DNA of 64,000 nt, taken from the NCBI RefSeq assembly GCF_036492835.1, contig NZ_AP025316.1:1-64000 (forward strand). The letters are read 5' to 3'. How positions within the stretch are numbered: the first letter of the stretch is position 1; each line of letters starts with the position of its first letter. Below, in pieces: positions 51,765 through 62,500 of the stretch. Position numbers and translations under genes: made by a program. The stretch is from Fulvitalea axinellae. GTDB lineage: Bacteria; Bacteroidota; Bacteroidia; Cytophagales; Cyclobacteriaceae. Under the pieces are notes generated by a model that worked only from the letters and a program-made list of their open reading frames with translations, ran no database searches and had not been told where the DNA came from.

Positions 51765-54700
51765 TTATAAGCCCAACTGGAATCCAAGCACAAACGAACG
51801 TGTCTGTGGCATGCGTCCGTAACCCGAACCTACCGCAAGCGGCGAGGCCATTCCCTGGAAAGGATCGCTTCCGAGGTAATCATTGGAGTTGAACACGTTA
51901 TCCACCGTAAAGAATACCCTAAGGCTGTTGTAAACCTTGGTTTTCTCTTCGGTTCTATAAGCAAGGGTCAACGTCTTGAGCCTAACGTAGGTACCGTCCT
52001 CGATCCAGCGATTCGAGAAACGTCCGTTGCCCATCGGGTCGTTGAGAGTGGCTTTCGGAATGTCGGTAAGCTGACCTTCGGCCTGCCAACGGTTCAGTAC
52101 GGCGGCACTTTGGTTATTAAGTCCGGTCATGGACTCGGTGGCCATACGCTCATAATTGAATACGTCGAAGCCACCTGCGAAATCGGCGTAAGCCGACAGC
52201 GAGAAGCCTTTGTAAGACACGTTCGCGTAAGCGCCACCGAAGTAATCCGGGTTAGGATCGCCGATGGCCGTTTTGTCCTTGTCGTTGATGATTCCGTTGC
52301 CGTCAAGATCTTCGAACTTCATGTCGCCTGCCTGGAACGGAGTCCCGTCGGCATTCTTCAGGTTGGCCGTTTCGGCTTCGCCGGAAGTTGACAATACGCC
52401 CAATGCGCGGTGTCCGTAGTATTGGAATGGCGCGGCGCCCTCCATAGAAACGAATGAGGCCGGACCAAACCCGGTTACTACGGAAGTCTTAGGCAGTGTA
52501 GTAGGAATACCTGATTTTCCGATGGAATTAAGCTCGCTGTCGTTCGCCGCAATATTGAATCCGGCGTCAAGGCTTACCTCTCCGCGAAGGATTTTGGCGT
52601 CTACGGCCAACTCCCACCCTTGATTGGTGATTTCGGCGGTGTTGGCGAAGTAAGTGGAATTGTAGATGCTTGGCATCTCATATTCCACCACCACATCGCT
52701 AGTCACTCTGCTATAGCGGTCGATTGTCAAGCTCAGACGTTCATCGAAAAGGCTCAAATCAGCGCCGATTGTAAAAGAAGCGGTCTGTTCCCATTTCAAA
52801 TCGGGATTGCCAACGCCTCCGCTGACCAATCCGCCAACGCCGTTCCACGGCACCGAGCGATAGTAAGCTCCGTTGTGGTTGGCGTTTATCATATCGTCGC
52901 CAGTCAGTCCGTAGTTTATGCGGAGCTTAAGGTCGTCGATAGCGCGCACTTGGTTGAGGAAATCCTCCGAAGAGATTCTCCACGCAGCGCCCACAGCCGG
53001 GAAGACGCCCACTTGGTCGGCGTCGGCGCCGTAGCGAGACGATCCGTCAATAGAAACCGAGGCGTTAACCATATACTTGTCGCGGAAAGCGTAGTCGGCC
53101 GAAAGGTAATAAGAGGCCCAGTTCCAGTCGCCGAGGCGTCCCAAAAGCACACGGTCGTAAACGTTACGCCCCTGCCCTACCGACTTGAAGTCGTCCGAAG
53201 GAGTGTTTTGGTCCTGTCCTTCGTCCAATTCGTAAGAGTTGGTCTTGTAGCGCAAACCCGTAACGGCGTTCAGCCTGTGATCCTGTCCGAAGTTTTTATT
53301 GTAGGTCAGGAACAAGTCGTTGTAATAAGAAGTGAAACGCTCTGTCTGGTGTCTTGAGTTGTTGACGGCTCCTTCGCCCGGAATCGCGGCCACGCCCGTA
53401 GCCGGAACGAAAACGTTTTCCCTCATTTTATTGAAGTCGATACCCAAGCGGTATGTCAACGCAAGGTTTTGGTCGAACTTATAAGTCAAATCGTTACTCC
53501 AAAGGAAACGATAGTTTCTGTTGGTCACGTCCATTCCGCTCAACAGCGCGACAGGGTTACTAACGTTGAACGAGCCTACCGGATCGTAATACGGAAGTGT
53601 TTCGCCCGTTTCGCTTCTGGCATAAACGCCCATAATCGGCGCCTTGGCATAAGAGGCCAACACGGGGTTGGTGCGCGGGTCGGTGCCCTGCGCGCTAAGC
53701 TCGTATTCAGAATAAGAGAAACCGATACGCGGACTCAAGAAGAGTTTTTCGGTAATACGAACATCGGAATTGAAGCGGAAATTATAACGGTCGTATCCCG
53801 TTCCTTTCACCACGCCTTCCTGGCTTGTATATCCCAAAGAAAGAGCGTAACGGGCGATTTCGTCGCCGCCCTTCAGCTTCATTCTATAATTTTGCGTTAC
53901 GGCTGATTCGTAAACCTCATCTTGCCAATCGGTATCATTCGCATAACGATAATAACCGGGTACGGATTTATCATCGGAAAGGAAAGGATAGCGAAGCTGC
54001 AGGTCCTTTTTGTCCTGACCGCTGCCGGAAAGGAGCTCGGATGCGAGTCCCCTGAACTGCGAAGCGTTCAGCAAAGGCATTTTTTCCGGAGCCTGGATTA
54101 CGCCTCCGTAAGCCGAGAAGTCGACCGTGGTTTTTGTCTCGTCGGCGCGGTTGGTCTCGATTACCAATACGCCGGCCGAGGCTTTCGATCCGTAAATAGA
54201 AACGGCGTCTTTAAGGAAAACAACACTCTCGATGTCTTGGGGATCAATATCCGCCAATGAGTTACGGAAGAATCCGTCGGCTGTTGACACTCCGAAAGTT
54301 TCTGTTTCGATAGGTGTTCCGTCAACGATAATCAACGGTTGCCTGCGCCCTTCGAAGGTACCGGCGCCACGCCACAACATCGACGCCCCTTCGCCGGCCA
54401 TAGCCGAACGAGGCGTTACGCGTAAACCGGCGATACGGCCTTCCAAAAGACGGTCGGGAGTAGGCTGGGCCGCGTTGCCCAACTGGTCAGCGGTAACCGT
54501 AGCGGTCCCTGCCGAGAAGTTGCGTTCCAATACGGAGCCGTAAGGCAGGTTATTGGACCTGTCCAAGCGACTGGTGCCCGCCGCGAAAAGGCTGACATCC
54601 AGAGACGAGCGCCCGCGAACGGCCACTTTCTTGATTCCGAAATCAGGATATACGAACACTAAGCCCGACGCTCCCGAAGGAACGGCGATGCTATAGTTAC

Positions 54701-54884
54701 CTTGGTCGTCGGTGAGAGAGGTTTCCGCTTGCGCGCCTTCCACCCTTACCTCGACGCCCGCCAGGGCCGAGCCCGTAGCCGCGTCGCTTACCTTGCCCGT
54801 TACCGTGGTGGTTTGGGCCAAAGCCCTACCGCCGGATACCGCCAAGGCCAGTATGATGCATAAAAGCGATAAAATTCGATTCAT
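51765..54884 (-). CDS. SusC-type TonB-dependent outer membrane transporter
   Basis: 1039 residues from the ATG at 54884 (MNRILSLLCIILALAVSG, signal cleavage after ALAQ); the frame opens at 54941, but that would overlap the preceding gene. It has a carboxypeptidase-regulatory-like domain (VTGKVSDAATGSALAGVEVR), a plug with a divergent signature (VVFLKDAVSIYGSKASAGVL), and a barrel ending in TRSFVLGFQLGL. The lack of an STN domain means no direct sigma/FecR control. It pairs with the SusD at 50250 and follows a FAS1 gene. Confidence 0.93.
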   Translation of the reverse strand: MNRILSLLCIILALAVSGGRALAQTTTVTGKVSDAATGSALAGVEVRVEGAQAETSLTDDQGNYSIAVPSGASGLVFVYPDFGIKKVAVRGRSSLDVSLFAAGTSRLDRSNNLPYGSVLERNFSAGTATVTADQLGNAAQPTPDRLLEGRIAGLRVTPRSAMAGEGASMLWRGAGTFEGRRQPLIIVDGTPIETETFGVSTADGFFRNSLADIDPQDIESVVFLKDAVSIYGSKASAGVLVIETNRADETKTTVDFSAYGGVIQAPEKMPLLNASQFRGLASELLSGSGQDKKDLQLRYPFLSDDKSVPGYYRYANDTDWQDEVYESAVTQNYRMKLKGGDEIARYALSLGYTSQEGVVKGTGYDRYNFRFNSDVRITEKLFLSPRIGFSYSEYELSAQGTDPRTNPVLASYAKAPIMGVYARSETGETLPYYDPVGSFNVSNPVALLSGMDVTNRNYRFLWSNDLTYKFDQNLALTYRLGIDFNKMRENVFVPATGVAAIPGEGAVNNSRHQTERFTSYYNDLFLTYNKNFGQDHRLNAVTGLRYKTNSYELDEGQDQNTPSDDFKSVGQGRNVYDRVLLGRLGDWNWASYYLSADYAFRDKYMVNASVSIDGSSRYGADADQVGVFPAVGAAWRISSEDFLNQVRAIDDLKLRINYGLTGDDMINANHNGAYYRSVPWNGVGGLVSGGVGNPDLKWEQTASFTIGADLSLFDERLSLTIDRYSRVTSDVVVEYEMPSIYNSTYFANTAEITNQGWELAVDAKILRGEVSLDAGFNIAANDSELNSIGKSGIPTTLPKTSVVTGFGPASFVSMEGAAPFQYYGHRALGVLSTSGEAETANLKNADGTPFQAGDMKFEDLDGNGIINDKDKTAIGDPNPDYFGGAYANVSYKGFSLSAYADFAGGFDVFNYERMATESMTGLNNQSAAVLNRWQAEGQLTDIPKATLNDPMGNGRFSNRWIEDGTYVRLKTLTLAYRTEEKTKVYNSLRVFFTVDNVFNSNDYLGSDPFQGMASPLAVGSGYGRMPQTRSFVLGFQLGL

Positions 54885-54915
54885 AGTCCAAAAATTCTTA
54901 GTGTGAACGAAACGC

Positions 54916-56361
54916 CTATTCATTCGGCACCAGTTTGACATAGTCCAAGGTGAAGGCTTTCTGCTCTCCGGCCTCGCCTTTGAGCGTCAGGCGAACCGTC
55001 TGCTCTCCGTATTCGCCGATCATGATCTGGCCAAGCTCTACGTTGACAAGGTTGGCGAAAGCTGCCGGATCAAAGTCGAAGCTTTTGCCTCCGACGGTAA
55101 CCATAAACGGGGCTTTGAGCTGCACATTGTGGCTGGCCACGTGTACGGTGTAGGCCCCTTTGGCCTGCGCTGGCAAGCTGAATTCCACCCAGTCGCCACC
55201 CTCGGCCGTAACAGCCATTACCGCGGCGCCAGAGGCTTTTCCTTTGCCGGATACCTCAGTCACAATTCCGTCTCTTGACTTCACTACGGCTTCCACCACG
55301 GCTTCCGATTCGTTCATCGAAACCGGAACGAAAAAATCCATCGCCAAGGCAGTTACCTTATCGGCTGCGTAAGCCACGCCGTTGCTAAGCGGAGTCTTCT
55401 CCAACATATTCTGGAAAGCGTCGCCGGTAATCAGGCGGAACCCTTTGCCGTTCGAGAGCGTGTCGGGAAGGTCCATGGCGTCGGCGTAGTACATTCTCGA
55501 AACAACCGACTTGAGGAGCATTTCGGAGAACATCGCCTTTTGCTCGTCGCCGAAGGTTTCCGGGAGGTTTTCTTCAGAGCCGTAATAACGGTTAACGGCG
55601 TCGGTAAAGCTGGCAGCCACAAAGGCGTCAGTCGGCAAAATCATGGTGTAAACCGAGTCTTCGTTAGGCAAATCGCCCACCGTCTTGAAGTATCCGTTTT
55701 CGGTAACCCAAAGCGAATCGTAGACCGAAAGGCCCTCTTCGTTTACACCGATTTTCTTACTGTTCTCACGGTCGAAAACCTTCTCGTTTTTCGAAAGGAT
55801 ATACTCAAGGGTTTTGGCGTAAGCCTCGTCCCCTTCGAGCAGTTCCATCGCGCTGGCTTTGGGCATCATCAAGCGGTCGATACCGTGAACCACGCCGTCG
55901 CGCAAAGCGATATCGGCACGTAACACCTCTGCTTCGTCCACACGGAACCCGTTCGACGTCTCGGAGATCTTGAGCAACTTGCCGTTGATGGATCTTACCG
56001 TATCGTATTCGAGGTTTCTCGAAAACAGCGATGCGAAGTTCAGGTGATAACCAGCGATGTTCTTTTTCTCTTCGGCGCTGTATGCCGAAAGGTCTGGAAA
56101 CACGTCGTCTTTCGGCGCCCAAACGGTCATGACGTTCTCGCCCTGAAGGGTTTTGTCAAATCCCGTTTCCTTGAGCAGGCCGTAGAATTTGGAATAATCG
56201 CCCTGTACCGAAAGCCACTCCGAGATCTTGGTGTCGGCGTTACCCGACGGCGAATACCGCCCGTCTTCGTAAGCTTCTTCGCAAGACTGCAGGGAGAGCC
56301 CCAAGCCCGCCCAGAGGGCGAGCGCCTTCGCGCTATATGCTAAAAAGTTTCTTGTCTTCAT
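54916..56361 (-). CDS. Fasciclin (FAS1) domain lipoprotein
   Basis: 481 residues; the signal ends in a lipobox LQSC. Two FAS1-like domains can be made out (~40-170: GDYSKFYGLLKETGFDKTLQ, VMTVWAPKDDVFPDL, GVVHGIDRLMMP; and ~175-330: VYTMILPTDAFVAASF). A beta-rich C-terminal domain (~370-481) has WVEFSLPAQAKGAYTVHVAS and ends FTLDYVKLVPNE. FAS1 domains mediate adhesion between proteins or to polysaccharide. Its C-terminal part resembles the end of the next gene's product. It is placed between two Sus pairs. Confidence 0.85.
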   Translation of the reverse strand: MKTRNFLAYSAKALALWAGLGLSLQSCEEAYEDGRYSPSGNADTKISEWLSVQGDYSKFYGLLKETGFDKTLQGENVMTVWAPKDDVFPDLSAYSAEEKKNIAGYHLNFASLFSRNLEYDTVRSINGKLLKISETSNGFRVDEAEVLRADIALRDGVVHGIDRLMMPKASAMELLEGDEAYAKTLEYILSKNEKVFDRENSKKIGVNEEGLSVYDSLWVTENGYFKTVGDLPNEDSVYTMILPTDAFVAASFTDAVNRYYGSEENLPETFGDEQKAMFSEMLLKSVVSRMYYADAMDLPDTLSNGKGFRLITGDAFQNMLEKTPLSNGVAYAADKVTALAMDFFVPVSMNESEAVVEAVVKSRDGIVTEVSGKGKASGAAVMAVTAEGGDWVEFSLPAQAKGAYTVHVASHNVQLKAPFMVTVGGKSFDFDPAAFANLVNVELGQIMIGEYGEQTVRLTLKGEAGEQKAFTLDYVKLVPNE

Positions 56362-56398
56362 TTTCTTGGGTTTTGGTAAACCTTAAAAACATTCCCCA

Positions 56399-57955
56399 TT
56401 ACTCGGCTTCGTCGGTAATAGGCACAAAGCGGAGATAATCCACAGGGAAAGCGCCACCTTTGATGGTAATAAACTTGACCAAGTGCTCTTCGGTCTCCTT
56501 GAGGTTGACCGCTCCGAGGTAGATTTCGGAAGAGAAAAGCACTCCTTCTTCTCCCGGATTAATCTGTCTTGATCTCGGATCACCACCGTCACGCTTGGTA
56601 AGGTCACGCGGCTCGCCAAGGCGTTTTCCGTCAAAGAAACACTGTACCGTACCACGGCCGCCGCCCGGGTTGGTATTGAGATAGACATCGTACTTGCCTT
56701 TTACTATTTTCGGCATGTCGAATTCGGCCCAAAAGAAACCGCCTTTATGGCCCATATTCAGGAAAGTGTGCCCCGCTTTAATGCGGACCCTGATATAGTT
56801 CAGGTTATTGAACCAACGGACACTTGACATCTGCTCGTAATAGTTGAAGTGGTATTTATCGTAACCCGGCATAGCCATCAGCTCCGGCTGGGCCCCGATA
56901 AACCATTTCAAATCCACCGGCGGTGGCGAATATGGAGGCATTTGCTTATCGATAACATGGATCACTCCGTTTCTGGCGGGCTCGTTCGACTCGCTCTCCA
57001 CAAAGTTGGTCCACACTTTTCCTTCCTCATTTTCACGCTCGTTGATGCGGAAATCTTCTCCGACAACCAGACTGATTAGGTCTTTGCCGAATGTCAGGTA
57101 GTTTTTGGAAGAAAGCTCATTAAGGAAATAAGCGCCAGGCAAGCAGTGGTACGCCACATACTGATAAAGTCCGTTGGCCGGGTCCGTAATGTCATCCGTA
57201 TCTGAATACATTGCCTTCAGCGCCTCGAAGCTCTCTATTCCCTTTGACTGAAGTAGCTCGTCCGTCTCGGCGATAAGTGTAAAACGTGTTCGGGCTTTAG
57301 AACCGTTTGGAAGTTCCAGGGTCACCTTTTTGAGGGTATCGGCCAAACCCGTCTGCATAATGGCCTCGGCGAAGATCGAGAAGCGTCCGCTACGCTCCAG
57401 CACATCATACACCGACTGGGTTTTTGGATCCACCAACTTATCAATTTCGTGGATCATGCCGTTGGCAACCTTGATATCCCTCTTGAGGATCTTGGCTTGG
57501 CGGTTGATCGTGATGTCGTTGATTCCTCCGTCGCCTATTTCCGTTACGATATAATCGCCACTAACTGTAGAGTCCTTAAGTACCCCGTTAGGAAAATCAA
57601 TCGCAGAAAAAGTACTGACCAAAGTGTGGAAACGTACCAGTAGTTTGAGGTCCTCGACTTCGGCGGCTTCCACGGAGGAGATTCCTTTATCCGCCAAGTA
57701 GTTACCCACCGCCTCGTTGTTGGGCACAAAGCAGGTATAATCCCCGTCGGTATTGAGCGTAGAGGCCATTTCGGCACGCTCCAAGATTCTGTAATATTCC
57801 GAATAGTCGGCGTTTTGCTCCAGATACGCACTTACCAGAAGCTCGCTGTCGCCATAGAACGGGTCGCCTATCTCGGACTCGCAAGCCACGAGGCCGAAGG
57901 TAACCAGCGCCAAGGCCCAGAACGCCGCTTTTATATTTCGCGTTATTTTTTTCAT
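56399..57955 (-). CDS. Fasciclin (FAS1) domain lipoprotein
   Basis: 518 residues from ATG 57955 (MKKITRNIKAAFWALALVTF, lipobox LVAC). The first FAS1 domain spans ~30-165 (ADYSEYYRILERAEMASTLN, YTCFVPNNEAVGNYLADKG, GMIHEIDKLVDP), the second ~170-345 (FSIFAEAIMQTGLADTLKKV, GVIHVIDKQMPPY). A C-terminal beta-sandwich-like region (~350-518) has AGHTFLNMGHKGGFFWAEFD and KYDVYLNTNPGGGRGTVQCF, then DYLRFVP at the end. The C-terminal module looks like a ligand-binding domain; the name is unknown to me. The gene is 12 bp after the SusD stop's complement, so co-transcribed. Confidence 0.85.
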   Translation of the reverse strand: MKKITRNIKAAFWALALVTFGLVACESEIGDPFYGDSELLVSAYLEQNADYSEYYRILERAEMASTLNTDGDYTCFVPNNEAVGNYLADKGISSVEAAEVEDLKLLVRFHTLVSTFSAIDFPNGVLKDSTVSGDYIVTEIGDGGINDITINRQAKILKRDIKVANGMIHEIDKLVDPKTQSVYDVLERSGRFSIFAEAIMQTGLADTLKKVTLELPNGSKARTRFTLIAETDELLQSKGIESFEALKAMYSDTDDITDPANGLYQYVAYHCLPGAYFLNELSSKNYLTFGKDLISLVVGEDFRINERENEEGKVWTNFVESESNEPARNGVIHVIDKQMPPYSPPPVDLKWFIGAQPELMAMPGYDKYHFNYYEQMSSVRWFNNLNYIRVRIKAGHTFLNMGHKGGFFWAEFDMPKIVKGKYDVYLNTNPGGGRGTVQCFFDGKRLGEPRDLTKRDGGDPRSRQINPGEEGVLFSSEIYLGAVNLKETEEHLVKFITIKGGAFPVDYLRFVPITDEAE

Positions 57956-57967
57956 GACCAAGGTTCT

Positions 57968-59467
57968 TTAGTTCTGAGTGTCGTAATACGGATTCTGCTT
58001 GAGGTTCCTATTGTAGTCGATTTCCTTTTGGTAAATCGGCAAATAATAGCTCATCGGATCCTGTAGCTTATTGCGCACTTTCTGGCGTTCACCGGCCGGA
58101 ACGCCTTCCATCAAGATGTCTATCAAGATGTCCTTATTGGCGTAGTTTCCGCGTTTGGCTATCCTAAGCAAATCGAACCAGCGTTTGCCCTCGGCAACAA
58201 ACTCGCGGGCGCGCTCTTCAAGCAAAAGAGTGATCCACTGCTTTTGGGTCATATTCTCCTGAGGAGCAAAAGCCTCGACTCCAGCTCTTTCTCGGATCGT
58301 ATTAAGGATTTCCAGAGCGTCGGGAATCTGTGCGTCGTTTTGGGCGGCCAAAGCTTCGGCTTTCATCAACAAGACGTCGGCGTAACGGTGAACGATCCAG
58401 TTGGCGTCGCTTTTGTCAGTGTCTCGAGAACTCTCCTCATCTGTCCCTAATCCAGTATATTTCCAGATCGGAGGAGTATCCGAATCCTCACCGCCAATAA
58501 AAGTTCTCCCTTCTCCCCTTATATCAGTAGGCTCAAACAGGTCCAGCATATTGCCATGAAGCAATAAACGAGGCGGAGCATTGTTAGACCCGGTAAATAT
58601 TAGGGTCAAAAGGTTGGTTTGATTCTCCCTATAATCGAACTGAAGTTCAAAAATCCCCTCGTTGGTATTACCCGTTGCAAAAATTTCCAGCCATTCATCC
58701 TTGGGTAACAACCCGTATTTTCCTGAAGTAATGACTTTTTCACAAGCCACCAAACAGGACGCATAGTCCTCTTTCCAAAGATAAACCTCAGCCTGCAAAG
58801 CCCTAACGGCCCCTTTAGTAGCGCGACCTTTATCATAATCGTCTCGGCCGAATGTTTCCAAAGCGTAACGCTCGGCAAAAACAAGATCCTCTACTATCTG
58901 GTCCATTACCTCCGCTTCGGTCGATTTGGCCGGATAGATATCCACTTGGTCCGTATCCGATGGTTCGAGTACCAAAGGAACCTCTCCAAAAGTCTTAACC
59001 AAATAGAAGTAGTTCAAAGCCCTAATGTAACGGGCCTCCGCCAACAGCTCATCGGCCTGGACTTGATCAAATGACGCATCCTTGGTTACAACTTCGGGAG
59101 TGAACTTAATAACAGTGTTTGCCAGATTAATAGAACTGTACACCTGCCCCCAAGAAAGAAGACCATTTATAGTCTCTATATTACCGTCCATGATCCGCCC
59201 CATATTCACGGTAAACAGAGCATTGGACAAGCCTTGGTAAAACGAACCTCCGCGAGCTTCACCCCATACCAAGAACGACGAGTAGTTCTCTCTAAGGTCC
59301 CGGTACGAGGAACTAAGCACAGAGACAACGTCTCCCTTTTTGTTCCAATATTCCTCTTTTATCAGGTTGTTTTCCGGCTTAAGCTCAAGCCATGAGGAAC
59401 AGGAAGAAAGTCCTGCCGCTACGGCCATCGCCAAACCGAGAGCCAACCTCCGGTATGTTGATTTCAT
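57968..59467 (-). CDS. SusD/RagB-family lipoprotein
   Basis: 499 residues from the ATG at 59467 (MKSTYRRLALGLAMAVAAGL); starts at 59470 and 59494 are in frame too. Lipobox LSSC, then SSWLELKPENNLIKEEYWN, a classic SusD opening. VLSSSYRDLRENYSSFLVWG, ELLAEARYIRALNYFYLVKT and LLLEERAREFVAEGKRWFDL are the family's helical and C-terminal motifs. It is the partner of the SusC encoded upstream. Confidence 0.92.
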   Translation of the reverse strand: MKSTYRRLALGLAMAVAAGLSSCSSWLELKPENNLIKEEYWNKKGDVVSVLSSSYRDLRENYSSFLVWGEARGGSFYQGLSNALFTVNMGRIMDGNIETINGLLSWGQVYSSINLANTVIKFTPEVVTKDASFDQVQADELLAEARYIRALNYFYLVKTFGEVPLVLEPSDTDQVDIYPAKSTEAEVMDQIVEDLVFAERYALETFGRDDYDKGRATKGAVRALQAEVYLWKEDYASCLVACEKVITSGKYGLLPKDEWLEIFATGNTNEGIFELQFDYRENQTNLLTLIFTGSNNAPPRLLLHGNMLDLFEPTDIRGEGRTFIGGEDSDTPPIWKYTGLGTDEESSRDTDKSDANWIVHRYADVLLMKAEALAAQNDAQIPDALEILNTIRERAGVEAFAPQENMTQKQWITLLLEERAREFVAEGKRWFDLLRIAKRGNYANKDILIDILMEGVPAGERQKVRNKLQDPMSYYLPIYQKEIDYNRNLKQNPYYDTQN

Positions 59468-59500
59468 CATAATTTCCGCAGTTAAAAATTTCATATCGGA

Positions 59501-62500
59501 TCAGAATCGCAACATGGCTCCGAGTGTAAAGCTTCGTGCCGGCGGCGTATTGGCTTTATCGTAACCAATAGTAAACGGATCCCTACCATTAAGCCCAACT
59601 TCAGGATCTTGGCCTGAATATTTGGTCCATGTGAAAAGGTTGTAAGCCGTAAGGGTTACGCTACATTCCCTTATCCCGAATCTCTTCAACAGTTTCTTGT
59701 CGAAAAGATATGACATAGAGAGCGTCTTAAGCCTGAGGTAAGATCCGTCCTCGACAAAGCGGTCGGAACCTAACCAGTTATAACCGTAGTTATAAAGCGC
59801 GCGCGGAATATCCGTTTCGTCTCCCGGTTTTCTCCAACGGCGCAGAACCGCCTCACTCTGGTTGTCGGTGGTGTACATGTTTTCGGTGTTCATTCTGGTC
59901 TGGTTAACCACCTGCTGACCGAGACGATAGTGGAAAAACATGTTCAGGGCGAGACCTTTGTATTTGATCCTTGGCCCGAAACCTCCCGTTACATCCGGAT
60001 TTCCATCTCCAAGGTAAACCACGTCAAGCTCATTGATAACGCCGTCTTTGTTGATGTCCTCATAAATAGCGTCACCGGCTCTGAAAGTGTAATCCGCTCC
60101 GTTCGTTGTTTTCTTCATGTACACATATCCGTCACCGTTAATCGTTCGGATAGGCTCCCCGTTACGGTCGCGGGCAATAGCGTCTTCGTCACGAGCGTAA
60201 ACGCCTTTGTACACGTATCCGTAGAATGATCCGATCGGGTCACCCACGTCAATACGAGCCGCATACTGCCCGTTTACGTTTACATTCGCTTTTTCCGGAT
60301 TGAAGTTCTCCGGTAGCTCGTCCATCTGGTTGCGGTTTCTGGCGATGTTGAACGCAAAACCGAGTGAAAAATCCTTTTTCTCGATAAGCTTTGCGTAAAG
60401 ATCCAGTTCGAAACCTTTATTGGAAATCGTACCGAAGTTCTGAGTCATCTTCGCATAACCAGCGCTCGATGGAATCGACAGGTCTTTGAAAATCAGGTCT
60501 TCTGTTGTCTTGTTATAATATTCCGCGGTTACGGTAAGACGATCGTTCCAAAGAGCGAAATCAACACCAATATTTGTCTGCTTCACGGTTTCCCAGCGTA
60601 AGTTTGTCAACTCAATATTGGCAGGCCGGACTCCACCAAGATCCATATAGCCTCTGTTTGTACCATACACCCCGTATTGCAAATTGCTTTGCTCCGGCTC
60701 GTTACCGTTTTCACCGTAACTGGCACGTATTTTCAGCAGATTTACGAAGTCCAAACTCTCCATAAACTTCTCGGACTCCATTCTCCAAGCCACCGAAACG
60801 GCTGGAAAATGTCCCCAGCGCTGTTCCGATCCGAATTTGGAACTGGCATCTGAGCGCAAGCTGGCCGACAGAATATAGCGGTCGTCATAGATATAGTTTC
60901 CTTGATAAAGAATACCCATTGAACGATAGCGACCATAGCCTGAGTTTGCTCCTATAATGTCAGCTGAAAGAGTTGGATCCCTAAAATCACTTGTTGGTAA
61001 ATTGCTTTGTACACCCAACGAACTTGAAGATAACTTATCCGTTGTCTGGGCCATAACCCTAGCCACCAATTGGTGCTTGCCCAAATTCTGTGGCATAAGC
61101 AAAAACTCGTTACGTGTCTGAATTACGTTGGCCCCTTTATCAGCCTCGATTGAGTTATTAACCAATCCATTATACCAATAACCACTTACAGCACTCTGAG
61201 GAAGATATTCGCGCGTTTTTTCCGAGTTCACGTTAAACGAAACCGTTCCTTTATATTGCAACCACTCTTTAGGGTTGTATTGCAAAGTCATCACGGTGTT
61301 GATTCGGTCCGTGATCTTCTGGTTTTGCGCTTCCTTAGCCATAGCCACAGGGTTGTAGCTTACGGCAAGATCATTTTGATAATAATATCTTGGGCTGAAA
61401 TACTGGTCGGTTGGCATTCCGTCCTCTCCGATTTCGTAAATGCTCATGTTCGGCATTTTTCGGAAAGCGGCTCCACGAACGTCACCCGTATTGTCATCTT
61501 GATTTACGTTATAATTACGGTCGTTATCAGTACGCAAGAATGAGATCCGTGAACTGAGGAGCAATTTGCTTGAAAGGTGATAATCAAGGTTAAAGCGTCC
61601 TGTTACGCGTTCCAATGCCGTTCCTACCGTTGTCCCTTCCTGGTCCGTATAGCCTAGCGAAAGGTAATAGCGGGCTTTTTCCCCACCGCCCCTGAGACTT
61701 ACGTTATGGGCGTTGGTGTAGCCCGTTTGCGTAATGGCGTCGGTCCAGTCCGTGTCCTGAGCGAACTCATCGTAAAGAGCGTATGTCGGGTCGTAAGCTA
61801 GTTCCCTAAACCTGTCGATAAACTTGGTGTTTCCCGAAGGGTTAAAAAGCGCTTCCTTCTGCATACGCACATAATCCGGACCGCTGAGCATCGGGATGGT
61901 CTTAGGTTGCGAGGCTACGCTAAGCTTATAAGAGTACGATAAGCTAGGCTTCGAATTCGTTCCTCTTTTGGTGTTGATAACCAAAACTCCGTTAGCCGCT
62001 CTGGACCCCCAAATGGCGGCGGAAGCGGCGTCTTTCAACACTTCAATTGTCTCGATATCCTCAGGAGCGATATCCACCAGAGCCCCGAGTTGCTGGTCGT
62101 CCGCGGACGAAAAATCAAAATCGTTTCCGATAGTGCCGTCAAACGGTATTCCGTCGATTACGATCAGGGGCTTGTTGTTGCCGGTGAATGTAGAAGCACC
62201 GCGAATACGGATATTGATTCCCGCTCCCGGATCGCCGGAGTCGGCAACGATATCCACGTTACTCATACGTCCCTGAAGGGCTTGGTCAAGAGAAACGGCC
62301 TGAACGTCGGCGATTTCCTCCATCTCCACGCGCGAAACCGAAGTGGCGCGGTTAAGCACGGTAATCATTCCTTCCGATCCCATCTTGTCGGCCTGTACCA
62401 CCACGCCGTTACCGTCAAGCATTATGACGTCCGGTTGCAATTGCACATCCACGGTTTCGCGGTTGTTCAGGTTTTGATACTGCGGCTTATAGCCGATGTA